Shown: positions 1 through 7,437, counted from the stretch's first letter. The stretch is 15,426 bases of DNA from DATBFX01 sp036558305 (GCA_036558305.1 DATBFX010000290.1:1-15426); one strand, 5' to 3'. The notes: a model not told the origin generated them from the sequence alone. A program made the numbers and translations.

Positions 1-1076
1 ACCACCGAGCCGTCGTCGAGCGGGAACGGGGTCAGCACCGTTCCCGTGCCGAACGTCGTCTCGCCGTAGAGTTTTGCTCGCCCGTTGTCCCTCAAACCGG
101 CGGCCACGATCTCCGCCGCGGAAGCCGACCCCTGGTTGACGAGCACCGCCATCGGCAGATCGATCCCCAGGCCGTTGCCGACTGTCCGCACCGGCCGCGC
201 TGCCTGGTCCCGCTCCTGGTACTGATAGATCGGCGTCCCTTCCTTCATGAACTGGCTGGCCACCCCGATCGCCTCGTTGACGAGACCGCCGGGGTTGTCG
301 CGCAGATCGAGGATCAGCGAGGTCGCCCCGTCCGCCTTCAGGTCCTTCAACGCCTCCTTCACCCCGTCCGTGGCGCCGGTCGAGAACTCGCTGATGCGGA
401 TCAGGCCGACGTTGTCGGGGAGCATCGACCAACTGACCGGTTTGATCGTGATCTTCTGCCGGGTAATCGTGCGCGTAAAGCTCGTGCCGTCCGACGGTCG
501 CTCGATCGTCAACTCGACGTCGGTACCGGCATCACCCCGGAGCAACTCCGACGCCTGGCTGTCGCTCATGCCGTCGGTCGCTTGGCCGTCGATCGCGGTG
601 ATGACGTCGTGCGAACGCAAACCCGCGTCGGCCGCCGGGGAGTCGTCGATCGCCGAAACGATCACCGGCCGCCCGGTGCTGAAGTCGAGTTGGACGCCGA
701 TCCCGACGAACTCGCCCTGCGTCGCCTCGTCGAACAACTTCGCCTCTTCGGGGTCGAGGAAGGTCGAGTGACCGGTGTCGCCCAACGCGTCGACCATGCC
801 GCGGCTGGCGCCGTAGATGAGCGCCTGGTCGTCGATCGCACCGGTATCGACGTAGTGCTGGTGGATCGCATCCCAGGTCTGGACGAGTGTCTGGAACTGC
901 GGCAGATCCTGGAGCGAGGACGCCGCCCCCGCGTCGTGCCCCCCTTGCCAGGCAAAGCGATCGACGGCAACGCCGCCACAAAAGACGAAAACCAAAACCA
1001 TCGCCAGCGTCGCCCGCCGGATCTTCGCCGCGGTACCTGGTTCGATTGACCTCGATGGTTGGGGTCGCGTAAACAC
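1..1076 (-). CDS. S41 family carboxy-terminal processing peptidase (CtpA/Prc-like), partial
   Basis: Membrane-anchored serine protease of the tail-specific/CTP family, cleaving proteins near their C-termini outside the cytoplasm. The C-terminus lies beyond the window; 358 residues are visible. I chose the GTG at 1076 because GAGGAG (1085-1090) sits 8 nt upstream; an ATG at residue 26 is the alternative. Residues about 22-38 (ATLAMVLVFVFCGGVAV after KIRR) form one membrane anchor. A PDZ domain follows, with FVGIGVQLDF and later SPAADAGL. The S41 core contains LILDLRDNPGG and NQGSASAAEI. By alignment to the Ser-25-Lys spacing of Prc and D1 protease, S319 is the nucleophile, but the expected Lys position (residue 344) is Thr in FGTGTV. 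Divergent from the VOC gene. The family call is firm; whether the catalytic dyad is canonical is open. Confidence 0.93.
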   Translation of the reverse strand, partial: MFTRPQPSRSIEPGTAAKIRRATLAMVLVFVFCGGVAVDRFAWQGGHDAGAASSLQDLPQFQTLVQTWDAIHQHYVDTGAIDDQALIYGASRGMVDALGDTGHSTFLDPEEAKLFDEATQGEFVGIGVQLDFSTGRPVIVSAIDDSPAADAGLRSHDVITAIDGQATDGMSDSQASELLRGDAGTDVELTIERPSDGTSFTRTITRQKITIKPVSWSMLPDNVGLIRISEFSTGATDGVKEALKDLKADGATSLILDLRDNPGGLVNEAIGVASQFMKEGTPIYQYQERDQAARPVRTVGNGLGIDLPMAVLVNQGSASAAEIVAAGLRDNGRAKLYGETTFGTGTVLTPFPLDDGSV

Positions 1077-1227
1077 TCGATGTTCTCCTCGGCGACCGGA
1101 GCGCCAACACTTCAACGATGGAGACCGGTTGTCGGGTCGGAGTCGGGACGCCGGCTCGAAGTCGCACACCGCCAAGTGTACGCTTGTCGCGACCACGCGG
1201 TTGTCCAGACCGCAAAAATCCATTCTC

Positions 1228-1245
1228 AGCCCTCTCTAGAGGGCT
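1228..1245. promoter_or_regulatory. 18-bp palindrome in divergent intergenic region (possible operator)
   Basis: AGCCCTCT-CT-AGAGGGCT is a perfect 8+8 inverted repeat with a 2-bp centre, located in the 254-bp region between the divergently transcribed S41 peptidase and VOC genes. The centre is too short for a stable hairpin, so a dimeric repressor site is the more natural reading. It is adjacent to an A-run (CAAAAAT) on its left. No convincing -35/-10 pair was found around it, so the role is inference only. Confidence 0.35.
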
Positions 1246-1287
1246 TGGTAGGTTGAGCGTGGTGGCTTTAGCCCCGCGCCTATGCCG

Positions 1288-1309
1288 CGCTCGGGAACAC
1301 TCCCGAGCG
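1288..1309 (+). other. 9-bp stem-loop in the leader of the VOC gene
   Basis: CGCTCGGGA-ACAC-TCCCGAGCG forms a perfect 9-bp stem with a 4-nt loop. It ends 21 nt before the ATG at 1331 and only a few bases before the Shine-Dalgarno-like AGAGGA (1316-1321). There is no T-tract, so it is not a standard terminator. It could modulate access to the ribosome site, or be a remnant of a dispersed palindromic repeat. Function not established. Confidence 0.45.
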
Positions 1310-1330
1310 ACATCAAGAGGAACAAGGTCG

Positions 1331-2080
1331 ATGGCGGTTCGCGATCCGGAAAAACTCCTCACCATCACCTTTTGTGTCCAAGACACGGAATTCACCACCG
1401 AGGCCCGCCGCGGCCAGATCGTCCACGAGGCGTTTCACGCGGCATTGCCGCACGAGCTCACCGTCGGGCATCGCCTCACATTCCGCACCCCGACCGGCGA
1501 CGAGGTCTTCGCCGACAACTTCCTCGGCGACATCCTCGACCATTTCGGCACGACCGCGCTGATCACGTCGGCAACCCCGATCGCCGGCACGCCCGGTCCC
1601 TGGCGCAACGTCGGTTTCGACCACCTGGCGATCACCGTCGCCGACCGCACCGCCGCCCGCGACTTCTTCCGCGACGTCCTCCAGATGCAGGTGATGCGGC
1701 ACGACCCCCACCTGACCGTTCTGGCAACCGGCCCGACCGCCCTCTTCCTCTTCGACGCCGGTCAGGAGGCGCCCCTCTCGACCGGCCAACCCTCGACCTG
1801 GCACCATCTCGGCTTCGTCGTCGACAACCTCGAAGCCGCCTACGCCCACCTCCGCGCCCACCAGGACCGCATCCTCAGCGACTTCACCCTCCTGGAGCGC
1901 GACGAACGCTGGAGCCTCTACTTCTTCTACCGCAACGGCGACGTCACCTTCATGATCCAATTTTCCGAAATCAAAAACGCCGACCGCGGTTTCGCCGATC
2001 CCATCCGCGCCGGCTCTTCATCCCTGCTGTACGACTACGCAAGCAGACCATATGGCCTTCAATGGGACGAGGAGGGCTGA
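1331..2080 (+). CDS. VOC superfamily (glyoxalase/bleomycin-resistance/dioxygenase fold) protein with an N-terminal extension
   Basis: 249 residues starting at ATG 1331, preceded by AGAGGA at 1316-1321. Residues about 95-212 look like a vicinal-oxygen-chelate unit: FDHLAITVAD, then HLTVLATGPTALFLFD, then WHHLGFVVDNLEAAYAHLRAH, then a final strand WSLYFFYRNGDVTFMIQFSE. H98 and H159 sit where VOC enzymes place metal-binding histidines. The usual glutamates of glyoxalase I are not evident (FLFD, FMIQFS), so substrate and metal are unknown. Residues 1-90 (LLTITFCVQDTEFTTEARRG..., rich in His and acidic residues) match no domain I recognise. The gene is alone on the plus strand, divergent from the peptidase and convergent with ilvE, with no operon partner to suggest a pathway. 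Confidence 0.85.
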   Translation: MAVRDPEKLLTITFCVQDTEFTTEARRGQIVHEAFHAALPHELTVGHRLTFRTPTGDEVFADNFLGDILDHFGTTALITSATPIAGTPGPWRNVGFDHLAITVADRTAARDFFRDVLQMQVMRHDPHLTVLATGPTALFLFDAGQEAPLSTGQPSTWHHLGFVVDNLEAAYAHLRAHQDRILSDFTLLERDERWSLYFFYRNGDVTFMIQFSEIKNADRGFADPIRAGSSSLLYDYASRPYGLQWDEEG

Positions 2081-2098
2081 GGACCGCGCCCGAACCGG

Positions 2099-2176
2099 TG
2101 TAGGGGCGGACCGCCGTGTCCGCCCTGGTTCGAATGCCGCGTACGTCGAGGGCGGACACACCGGTCCGCCCCTACA
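2099..2176. repeat. Paired REP-like (BIME-type) inverted repeat between convergent genes
   Basis: Two 28-nt arms (2099-2126 and 2149-2176) are inverted copies with 2 mismatches, separated by 22 nt. Each arm is itself a hairpin: left GTAG (2100-2103) then GGGCGGAC - 6 nt - GTCCGCCC (2104-2125); right the same stem (2150-2171) followed by CTAC (2172-2175), the complement of GTAG. A GTAG tetranucleotide 5' of a GC-rich hairpin is the known signature of RAYT-associated REP elements. It lies 18 bp after the VOC stop and 14 bp before the ilvE stop, so it may also act as a bidirectional terminator. Confidence 0.8.
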
Positions 2177-2190
2177 GGCAACGCAACTCG

Positions 2191-3141
2191 TCAGACCGCG
2201 ACCGCCTCCCGCACCCCAACCGGCGTTCGCCAATGCGCGTACCGGGGCTCGCGCCCGCGCAGCACCCGCGCGAAGAGGTCCTCTAACTCGCGCGTCACCG
2301 GTCCGATCTCGCCGTCGGCGATGTCGTACTTGTCCACCGACACCACCGGCGAAATCTCCGCCGCGGTGCCGCACAGGAAGACCTCGTCGGCCACGTAAAG
2401 CTCGGTGCGGTCGACCACGCGCTCTTCGACCGGAATGCCGAGTTCCTCCCGCGCCAACACGATCAGCGCGTCGCGCGTAATGCTTTCCAGGATACCGCTC
2501 GTCAGATCGGGGGTGATCAGCTTGCCGTCGCGGACCAGCATGACGCAGGCGCCCGGTCCCTCCGCGACCTTTCCCTGGTGGTTGATGATGAGCGTCGTGT
2601 CGTAGCCGTCGAGCAACGACTCCATCCGCGCCAACTGGCTATTCCGGTAATTGGAGAGGTTTTTGACCCGCGGCGGCATCACGTCCTCGGAGATCCGGCG
2701 CCAGGAACTGATCCGCGCCTTCATCTTGAGACCGCTGCCCAGGTGGGACGGCATCGGTCGCGTCAGAATCTGCAGGGCCGTCTGCACGTCCGGCCGGTCG
2801 TAGCGGCTGGTGTAGGAATTCGCCGTGTAGGCCAGCGGGAAGATGTAGGTGTCCGCACGTGCTTCGTTCGCGCGCAGCAGATCGGCGACCGCCGCCGTCA
2901 GCTCGTCAATCGAGTAGCGCAACGGCAGGCGGACCAGCTTCATCGACCGGGCAAGCCGCTCCAGGTGTTCCCGCAGCCGGAAAACGTAGAGCTCGCCATC
3001 GTCCTCGTTCCAGTAGGCGCGAATCCCCTCGAAGACGGCGCCGATCGTCGACCAGCCCAATTCTGAGACGTGGATCGTCCCGTCTTCCCACCGAATCCGC
3101 TCGCCGTTCAGCCACAGATACGTCGGATGCGTACCAGGCAC
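2191..3141 (-). CDS. ilvE: Branched-chain amino acid aminotransferase (PLP fold type IV)
   Basis: Catalyses the last step of Val/Leu/Ile synthesis and the first step of their breakdown, transferring the amino group between branched-chain 2-oxo acids and glutamate in the cytoplasm. 316 residues from GTG 3141, which has AAGGGG (3149-3154) 7 nt upstream; an upstream extension to 3210 is open but lacks family-like sequence. Fold-type IV features are in order: YLWLNGERI (9-17), VSELGWSTIGAVFEGIRAY (25-43), the PLP lysine K160 in RVKNLSNYRNSQLA, E194 in KVAEGPGACVMLV, TSGILESITRDAL (214-226) and FLCGTAAEISPV (255-266). The typical SEG(S/A)GEN(L/I)F motif is AEGPGACVML here, a variant that needs comparison. 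No other ilv/leu gene is nearby, so it appears to be a stand-alone unit. Substrate range could include other amino acids. Confidence 0.94.
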   Translation of the reverse strand: MPGTHPTYLWLNGERIRWEDGTIHVSELGWSTIGAVFEGIRAYWNEDDGELYVFRLREHLERLARSMKLVRLPLRYSIDELTAAVADLLRANEARADTYIFPLAYTANSYTSRYDRPDVQTALQILTRPMPSHLGSGLKMKARISSWRRISEDVMPPRVKNLSNYRNSQLARMESLLDGYDTTLIINHQGKVAEGPGACVMLVRDGKLITPDLTSGILESITRDALIVLAREELGIPVEERVVDRTELYVADEVFLCGTAAEISPVVSVDKYDIADGEIGPVTRELEDLFARVLRGREPRYAHWRTPVGVREAVAV

Positions 3142-3244
3142 GTCACTACCCCTTCGTTTCGACAACCGCGAGACACCGGCTCGCCCGTCGCGTGCCGACG
3201 AGTATCGCACGCCGCCCCTGGTCGAAGGTAAACCGCCAACGCCA

Positions 3245-3272
3245 ACCGGGGTGCCCGATTGGACACCCCGGT
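3245..3272 (-). terminator. Hairpin between the substrate-binding-protein gene and ilvE
   Basis: ACCGGGGTG - 10 nt - CACCCCGGT is a perfect 9-bp stem, 34 bp beyond the stop codon of the binding-protein gene and upstream of ilvE on the minus strand. There is no U-tract after it, so a factor-independent terminator is not proven. It may terminate, or protect the 3' end of the ABC-operon mRNA. Confidence 0.5.
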
Positions 3273-3306
3273 CGCTCTGACACGCGCGCGTGAACGAGAG
3301 CGGCCC

Positions 3307-5124
3307 TTACGTCGGCCGGCCGTCGATGAAGTAGCGGGTCAGCGCGCGGACGAAGATGTTGCCGTCCGGCACCGTGTACCCCTGGTTGTTGACCGCCGCG
3401 CCCTTGACGAACGGCTTGAAGGCGTACTGGTCGAGCCGGTAGACGACCGGAATGTACCCGACGTCGTTCTGGATGATCTTCTCGGCTTCGAGGTAGATCG
3501 CGATGCGCTTGTCCGGATCAGGATCGGACCTGCCCTTGATCACCAGGTCGTCGAAGTCCTTGTTCGTCCAGGCCTGCCGGCGGGCCGGGCGCTTGTCGTA
3601 GTTGCTGAAGAACATGTCGCCGTAGCTGTTGTCCGGGTCCGGGTAATCGGACCACCAGCGGATCCAGGTCAACTGCCACTTCAGCTCGCGCTGTTGCTGA
3701 GTGAAGTTCGACTGCGGGATCGCCTGGATCTTGACGTCCAGTCCGATGTTCTGCTTGATCTGGTCGACGATGTCGGCCGCCATCACGTCGGCGTTGTACT
3801 GCTCCTCGTCGGCCCGCATGTACATCGTCACGTCCGGCCAGTTCTTGCCGCCTTCGTACTCGGTCCCCTTCAGCGCGTCCATCGCCGCCGCCGGATCGAA
3901 GTTTTGGATCTGCTGCAGCGACGGGTCGTCGAGGAACCCGAACACACCGGCAGGAACCATGCAATACGCGGGCGTCGTCAACCCGTTCGTCACCGTCGAC
4001 AGCCGGTCGCGGTCGATCGAATGGCTAAGCGCCTTCCGGACCTGGAGGTTGTCGAACGGCGCGATCGTTACCTGCGGCAGGAGCATCCACATGCCGGGGT
4101 AGACGTACGGCGTCACCAACTTCGCCAGGTTGGGGTCGTCGGTGTACTTCTTGTAGCCGGCGGCGTCCAACGGCGTCCAGTCGATCTGCTGATCGCCCGA
4201 ACCCTGCTCGAAGAGCAGGAGCGAGTTCTTCGGCGGGTAAATCGGGTCGATCACCTTCGTCAGCTTGATGCTCTCGGCGTTCCAGTAATTCGGGTTGGGC
4301 GAGAGCACGACCTTCTGGTTGTGGTCCCACGAATCGACCTTGAACGGCCCATTGCTGACGATCGGAACGTCGCCGCCCAGCGCCCACTTGTCGCCGTACT
4401 TCTCGACCTGCCACTTCGGGGCCGCTACCGCCGCCTGGTACGCGACCTTCTGCAAGAAGTTGGCCCGCGGCCCCTCCAGCGTCACCTCCAGGGTCCAATC
4501 GTCGATCGCCTTCAGCCCGAGGTCTTCTTCGGTCGGCACCTTCCCGTTCAGCGGGTCGTTGGGATCGTCGACTGCCGTCTGCGTGTTGAACGCGGCCGCG
4601 TACTTGATGTCGGACAGGAAGTCGCTGTACTGGTTGCCCGTGGCCGGATTCAGCATGCGCGGCCACGAGAAGACGAAGTCGCCGGCGGTGACCGGCGTCC
4701 CGTCCGTCCAGCCCTTGTTGTCCTTCCGAATATGGAACGTGTACACCGAGGCGTCCGCGTTGACGTCCCACGATTCCGCCCAGTCCGGCGTCACGCTCAG
4801 GTTTTCGTCGAACGTCAAGAGACCGGCGGCCATCTCCGTTTCGGCGTTGCAGTAGAGGTTGCCGTTCCAGTCGAAGTTGACCGGATCGCCCTGAGTCAAC
4901 ACGCCGTTGTAGAGCAGTTGCTCACCCGACTGGTCCCGGCTGGCAACCGCGCCATGGGCCCCGCCGGGCGCCGCGTCGGCCGCTTCGGCGGCAATCCCGA
5001 GCAGGGCCGCCGACCCGGCCGCGCCGGCCGCCGCCTTCAGCACCGTCCGCCGGCTGACCCCGGACGAAGTCGCCGGTTGCGTCTGCGGTTCCATCAGATC
5101 ATCGCGGTTGGGTTTCTCCGACAC
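3307..5124 (-). CDS. Tat-exported ABC transporter substrate-binding protein, family 5 (oligopeptide/dipeptide type)
   Basis: Extracytoplasmic receptor that captures peptides (or nickel or sugars in some family members) and delivers them to the permease pair encoded upstream. 605 residues, a typical size for the family. GTG 5124 is preceded by GGAGG six to seven nt upstream. The N-terminus carries a twin-arginine signal, SRRTVLKAAAGAAGSAALLG (24-43), ending near ADAAPGG. Family-5 features include LLTFDENLSVTPDWAESWDV, VSNGPFKVDSWDHNQKVVL, LQVRKALSHSIDRDRL, WIRWWSDYPDPDNSYGDMF and a final PVVYRLDQYAFKP. No cysteine follows the hydrophobic stretch, so it is not an obvious lipoprotein, which leaves open how it stays near the membrane. 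It is the last gene after the four transporter genes, with a 221-bp gap that may hold its own promoter. Substrate unknown. Confidence 0.94.
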   Translation of the reverse strand: MSEKPNRDDLMEPQTQPATSSGVSRRTVLKAAAGAAGSAALLGIAAEAADAAPGGAHGAVASRDQSGEQLLYNGVLTQGDPVNFDWNGNLYCNAETEMAAGLLTFDENLSVTPDWAESWDVNADASVYTFHIRKDNKGWTDGTPVTAGDFVFSWPRMLNPATGNQYSDFLSDIKYAAAFNTQTAVDDPNDPLNGKVPTEEDLGLKAIDDWTLEVTLEGPRANFLQKVAYQAAVAAPKWQVEKYGDKWALGGDVPIVSNGPFKVDSWDHNQKVVLSPNPNYWNAESIKLTKVIDPIYPPKNSLLLFEQGSGDQQIDWTPLDAAGYKKYTDDPNLAKLVTPYVYPGMWMLLPQVTIAPFDNLQVRKALSHSIDRDRLSTVTNGLTTPAYCMVPAGVFGFLDDPSLQQIQNFDPAAAMDALKGTEYEGGKNWPDVTMYMRADEEQYNADVMAADIVDQIKQNIGLDVKIQAIPQSNFTQQQRELKWQLTWIRWWSDYPDPDNSYGDMFFSNYDKRPARRQAWTNKDFDDLVIKGRSDPDPDKRIAIYLEAEKIIQNDVGYIPVVYRLDQYAFKPFVKGAAVNNQGYTVPDGNIFVRALTRYFIDGRPT

Positions 5125-5345
5125 CGTACTCCCTCCGTTTGCGAGACGGCATGTGTACGGGCATGGGCCCCGTTGCCGCTGCCCGTCCCGAGCCGCGCGA
5201 CTCGCGTGTTGCTCGGCGCGCGAATGCTACCAGGACTCCGCACGAATGCAAAGAGATTGTTCACCCGTAATTATCGGCAAAACTGCCCATTTTCCGGCGG
5301 ACGATTTTGCTTTCTGGCGCTAAAGAGGGACGGTGTGAACGTACA
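5125..5345. other. Intergenic region between the ATPase F and binding-protein genes; weak promoter candidate
   Basis: This 221-bp stretch is clearly AT-richer than its surroundings at about 5240-5330. On the minus strand TTGCAT (5246-5251) and TAGCAT (5224-5229) are separated by 16 nt and would give a leader of about 90 nt before the GTG at 5124; only 3/6 and 4/6 positions match consensus. A separate promoter for the receptor gene would explain its usual higher expression relative to permeases, but this is inference. Confidence 0.28.
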
Positions 5346-5354
5346 TCACCCTCT
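5321..5354 (-). terminator. Possible weak terminator/attenuator overlapping the end of the ATPase F gene
   Basis: On the minus strand AGAGGG (5349-5354, in the last codons of the gene) can pair with CCCTCT (5324-5329), with an inner TGA/TCA pairing, followed by a short T run at 5321-5323. The stem is only 6 bp plus a bulged 3 bp. It could reduce read-through from the ATPase genes into the receptor gene. Low confidence. Confidence 0.3.
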
Positions 5355-6377
5355 CTCCGCGTAATGACAGGCAACCCAATGGTCTGGCGCCTTTTCCTCC
5401 AGCGCCGGTTCATCGACCGCGCAATTCGGGCGGGCGATCGGGCAGCGCGGATGGAAACGGCACCCGCTCGGCGGATTCGCCGGACTCGGTACGTCTCCTT
5501 CCAGGATGATCCGGCTCCGCTGCCGGCCGGGTTCGGGCAAAGGAATCGCCGAAATCAACGCCTGCGTGTAGGGGTGCCGCGGTTTCTCGGTGATCGCCCG
5601 CGCCTCGCCGATCTCGACCAGTTTCCCGAGGTACATCACCCCCACCCGGTCGCTGATGTGCGCCACCACCGCCAGGTTGTGGGCGATGAAGAGGTAGGTG
5701 AGGTTCATCTGGTCTTGCAGACGCCGCAGCAGATTGAGCACCTGGGCCTGGATCGAGACGTCGAGCGCGGAGACCGGTTCGTCGCAGACCACCAGTTGCG
5801 GATTGAGCGCGATCGCCCGCGCGATCCCGATCCGCTGTCGCTGCCCGCCCGAAAATTCGTGCGGGTACCGGTTGGCGAAGTACGAATTGAGGCCCACGAC
5901 CTGCAACAACTGCTGGACCCGCTCGTGCCGCTCGTTTCGGTTGCCGACGCCGGTGATCACCAGCGGTTCCGCCACGATCGTCCCCACCGTCATCCGGGGA
6001 TCGAGCGACGCCGAGGGGTCCTGGAAGATCATCTGGATGTCGCGCCGGTGCGGCCGCATCTGTCCGGCGTTGAGCCGGCTGATGTCTTTCCCGTTGAAGT
6101 AGATGCTCCCACTCGTCGGATCGTACAGGCGGACGATCGTCTGCCCGAGCGTCGTCTTGCCACAACCCGATTCGCCGACCAACCCGAAGGACTCGCCCCG
6201 CCGGACCGAGAACGAAACGTCATCCACCGCGTGGATCGTCAGCTCCTTGCCGCCGAGGAACCCCCCGCCGAGCTTGAAGTACTTCTTGAGGTGCTCGACC
6301 CGCAGGATTTCTTTGCCTGCGTCGCCGTTGCTCGGCAGCGGCAGCGGCGCGACGTCGGTCGTCGGTGCATGCGTCAT
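5346..6377 (-). CDS. Oligo/dipeptide ABC transporter ATP-binding protein (OppF/DppF type)
   Basis: One of two nucleotide-binding subunits that power peptide import at the cytoplasmic face. 343 residues from ATG 6377, with AGGAACG just upstream inside an 8-nt gap after the preceding gene. Motifs: Walker A GESGCGKTT (68-76), Q-loop Q119 in MIFQDPSASLDPRMT, signature FSGGQRQR (175-182), Walker B LVVCDEPVSALD (195-206), H-loop H233 in IAHNLAVV. The C-terminal oligopeptide-type extension follows PRHPYTQAL, with four cysteines (C306, C312, C319, C337) in CRFHPRCPIARPNC...C. In a studied DppD such cysteines bind an iron-sulphur cluster; here that is only a possibility. SASLDP and VSALD make the F-type assignment stronger than the D-type. 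The open frame extends upstream of the ATG through the neighbouring ATPase gene without family sequence. Confidence 0.95.
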   Translation of the reverse strand: MTHAPTTDVAPLPLPSNGDAGKEILRVEHLKKYFKLGGGFLGGKELTIHAVDDVSFSVRRGESFGLVGESGCGKTTLGQTIVRLYDPTSGSIYFNGKDISRLNAGQMRPHRRDIQMIFQDPSASLDPRMTVGTIVAEPLVITGVGNRNERHERVQQLLQVVGLNSYFANRYPHEFSGGQRQRIGIARAIALNPQLVVCDEPVSALDVSIQAQVLNLLRRLQDQMNLTYLFIAHNLAVVAHISDRVGVMYLGKLVEIGEARAITEKPRHPYTQALISAIPLPEPGRQRSRIILEGDVPSPANPPSGCRFHPRCPIARPNCAVDEPALEEKAPDHWVACHYAERG

Positions 6378-6385
6378 CGTCGTTC

Positions 6386-7420
6386 CTACGCCGGAACCGG
6401 CGCCGCGATCGGAGCCGCGTCCGCGACCGGCTGACCGGTGGCGCCTGGGAACCAACAGCGGGCCTGTTGGCCAGGGGCCGTCTCGATCAGCGGCGGTTCC
6501 GCTTCGCATTTGGCCTGACGGCGCGGGCAGCGCGGCCGGAACCGGCACCCCTTCGGCGGCGCCAGCAGATCCGGCGGCAACCCGCCGATCGTCGACAACT
6601 GGTCTTTCACGTTCTCGCCCAACCGCGGGATCGACTTCAGGAGACCGATCGTGTACGGGTGCTGCGGATTGGCAAAGAGGTCCTTCGCCGAACCCTGCTC
6701 GACGATCTTGCCCGCGTACATCACGATCACCCGCTGGCAGACTTCGGCCACCACCCCGAGGTCGTGGGTGATCAGGATAATCGCCGTCCCGAAGTCGCGA
6801 TTCAGACCGGCCATGAGTTCCAGGATTTGCGCCTGGATCGTCACGTCGAGCGCCGTCGTCGGTTCGTCCGCGATCAAGACGTTCGGATTGCACGCCAGCG
6901 CGATCGCGATCATCACACGCTGCCGCATCCCCCCGGAAAACTGGTGGGGATAGGCATGGATACGATCTTCGGCCGCCGGGATACCGACCCGCTTCAGGAG
7001 ATCGATCGCCCGCCGCTCCGCCTCACTCGCGCTCAACCCGAGGTGGAGCATCAACGACTCGGCGATCTGGTTTCCCACCGTATAGACCGGATTGAGCGAC
7101 GTCATCGGGTCCTGGAATATCATCGCGATGTCGTTGCCCCGTACCTCCCGCATCTCCCGCTCGGACAGTTTCACCAAATCCCGCGTCTCGCCATCGACCG
7201 TCAACAGCATCTCGCCGCCGACGATCCGTCCCGGCGGACTCGGAATCAACCGCATGATGCTGAGCGACGTCACACTCTTCCCGCAACCCGATTCCCCGAC
7301 GATCCCGACCGTCTCTCCCGGCATCACGTCGAACGACACATCGTCCACCGCGTAGACCACCCCGGCCCGCGTGAAAAACCGCGTCTGCAAATTCCGCACA
7401 CTCAGAACTGGCAGTTCCAA
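6386..7420 (-). CDS. Oligo/dipeptide ABC transporter ATP-binding protein (OppD/DppD type)
   Basis: Second ATPase subunit of the same importer, pairing with the F-type subunit encoded 8 bp downstream. I start it at TTG 7420, giving MELPVLSVRNLQTRF, because GGAGG (7427-7431) lies 6 nt upstream; a TTG directly before it at 7423 is too close. The frame stays open to 7534, but that extension is only translation of a GCCACTT-type heptamer repeat. 344 residues. Motifs: Walker A GESGCGKS (42-49), Q-loop in MIFQDPMTSLNPVYTVGNQI, signature FSGGMRQRV (161-169), Walker B VLIADEPTTALD (181-192), H-loop H219 in LITHDLGVV. The C-terminal cysteine set CRFRPRCPRRQAKC plus C322 matches the oligopeptide-importer extension. 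MTSLNP and TTALD are typical of D subunits. Confidence 0.93.
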   Translation of the reverse strand: MELPVLSVRNLQTRFFTRAGVVYAVDDVSFDVMPGETVGIVGESGCGKSVTSLSIMRLIPSPPGRIVGGEMLLTVDGETRDLVKLSEREMREVRGNDIAMIFQDPMTSLNPVYTVGNQIAESLMLHLGLSASEAERRAIDLLKRVGIPAAEDRIHAYPHQFSGGMRQRVMIAIALACNPNVLIADEPTTALDVTIQAQILELMAGLNRDFGTAIILITHDLGVVAEVCQRVIVMYAGKIVEQGSAKDLFANPQHPYTIGLLKSIPRLGENVKDQLSTIGGLPPDLLAPPKGCRFRPRCPRRQAKCEAEPPLIETAPGQQARCWFPGATGQPVADAAPIAAPVPA

Positions 7421-7437
7421 CAACCGCCTCCGCTTAC

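Noticed and set aside
532..1398. A 288-codon minus-strand open frame overlapping the S41 peptidase and the VOC start
   Set aside because: Another frame of the same strand carries clear PDZ and S41 motifs; this one is Arg-rich and crosses the divergent promoter region.
2127..2148. Possible attachment site or tRNA fragment (GGTTCGAATG resembles a T-arm)
   Set aside because: The GGTTCGAAT core sits in the loop of the REP-like doublet and no other tRNA arms fit around it.
2052..2480. A 142-codon plus-strand frame over the repeat and the ilvE 3' end
   Set aside because: Its translation derives from the REP-like palindrome and the ilvE antisense strand; such products are common mis-annotations in repeat-rich GC genomes.
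3259..5364. A 701-codon plus-strand open frame opposite the substrate-binding protein
   Set aside because: Antisense shadow; composition is Arg/Val/Asp-rich and low in complexity, while the minus-strand frame has a Tat signal and family-5 motifs.
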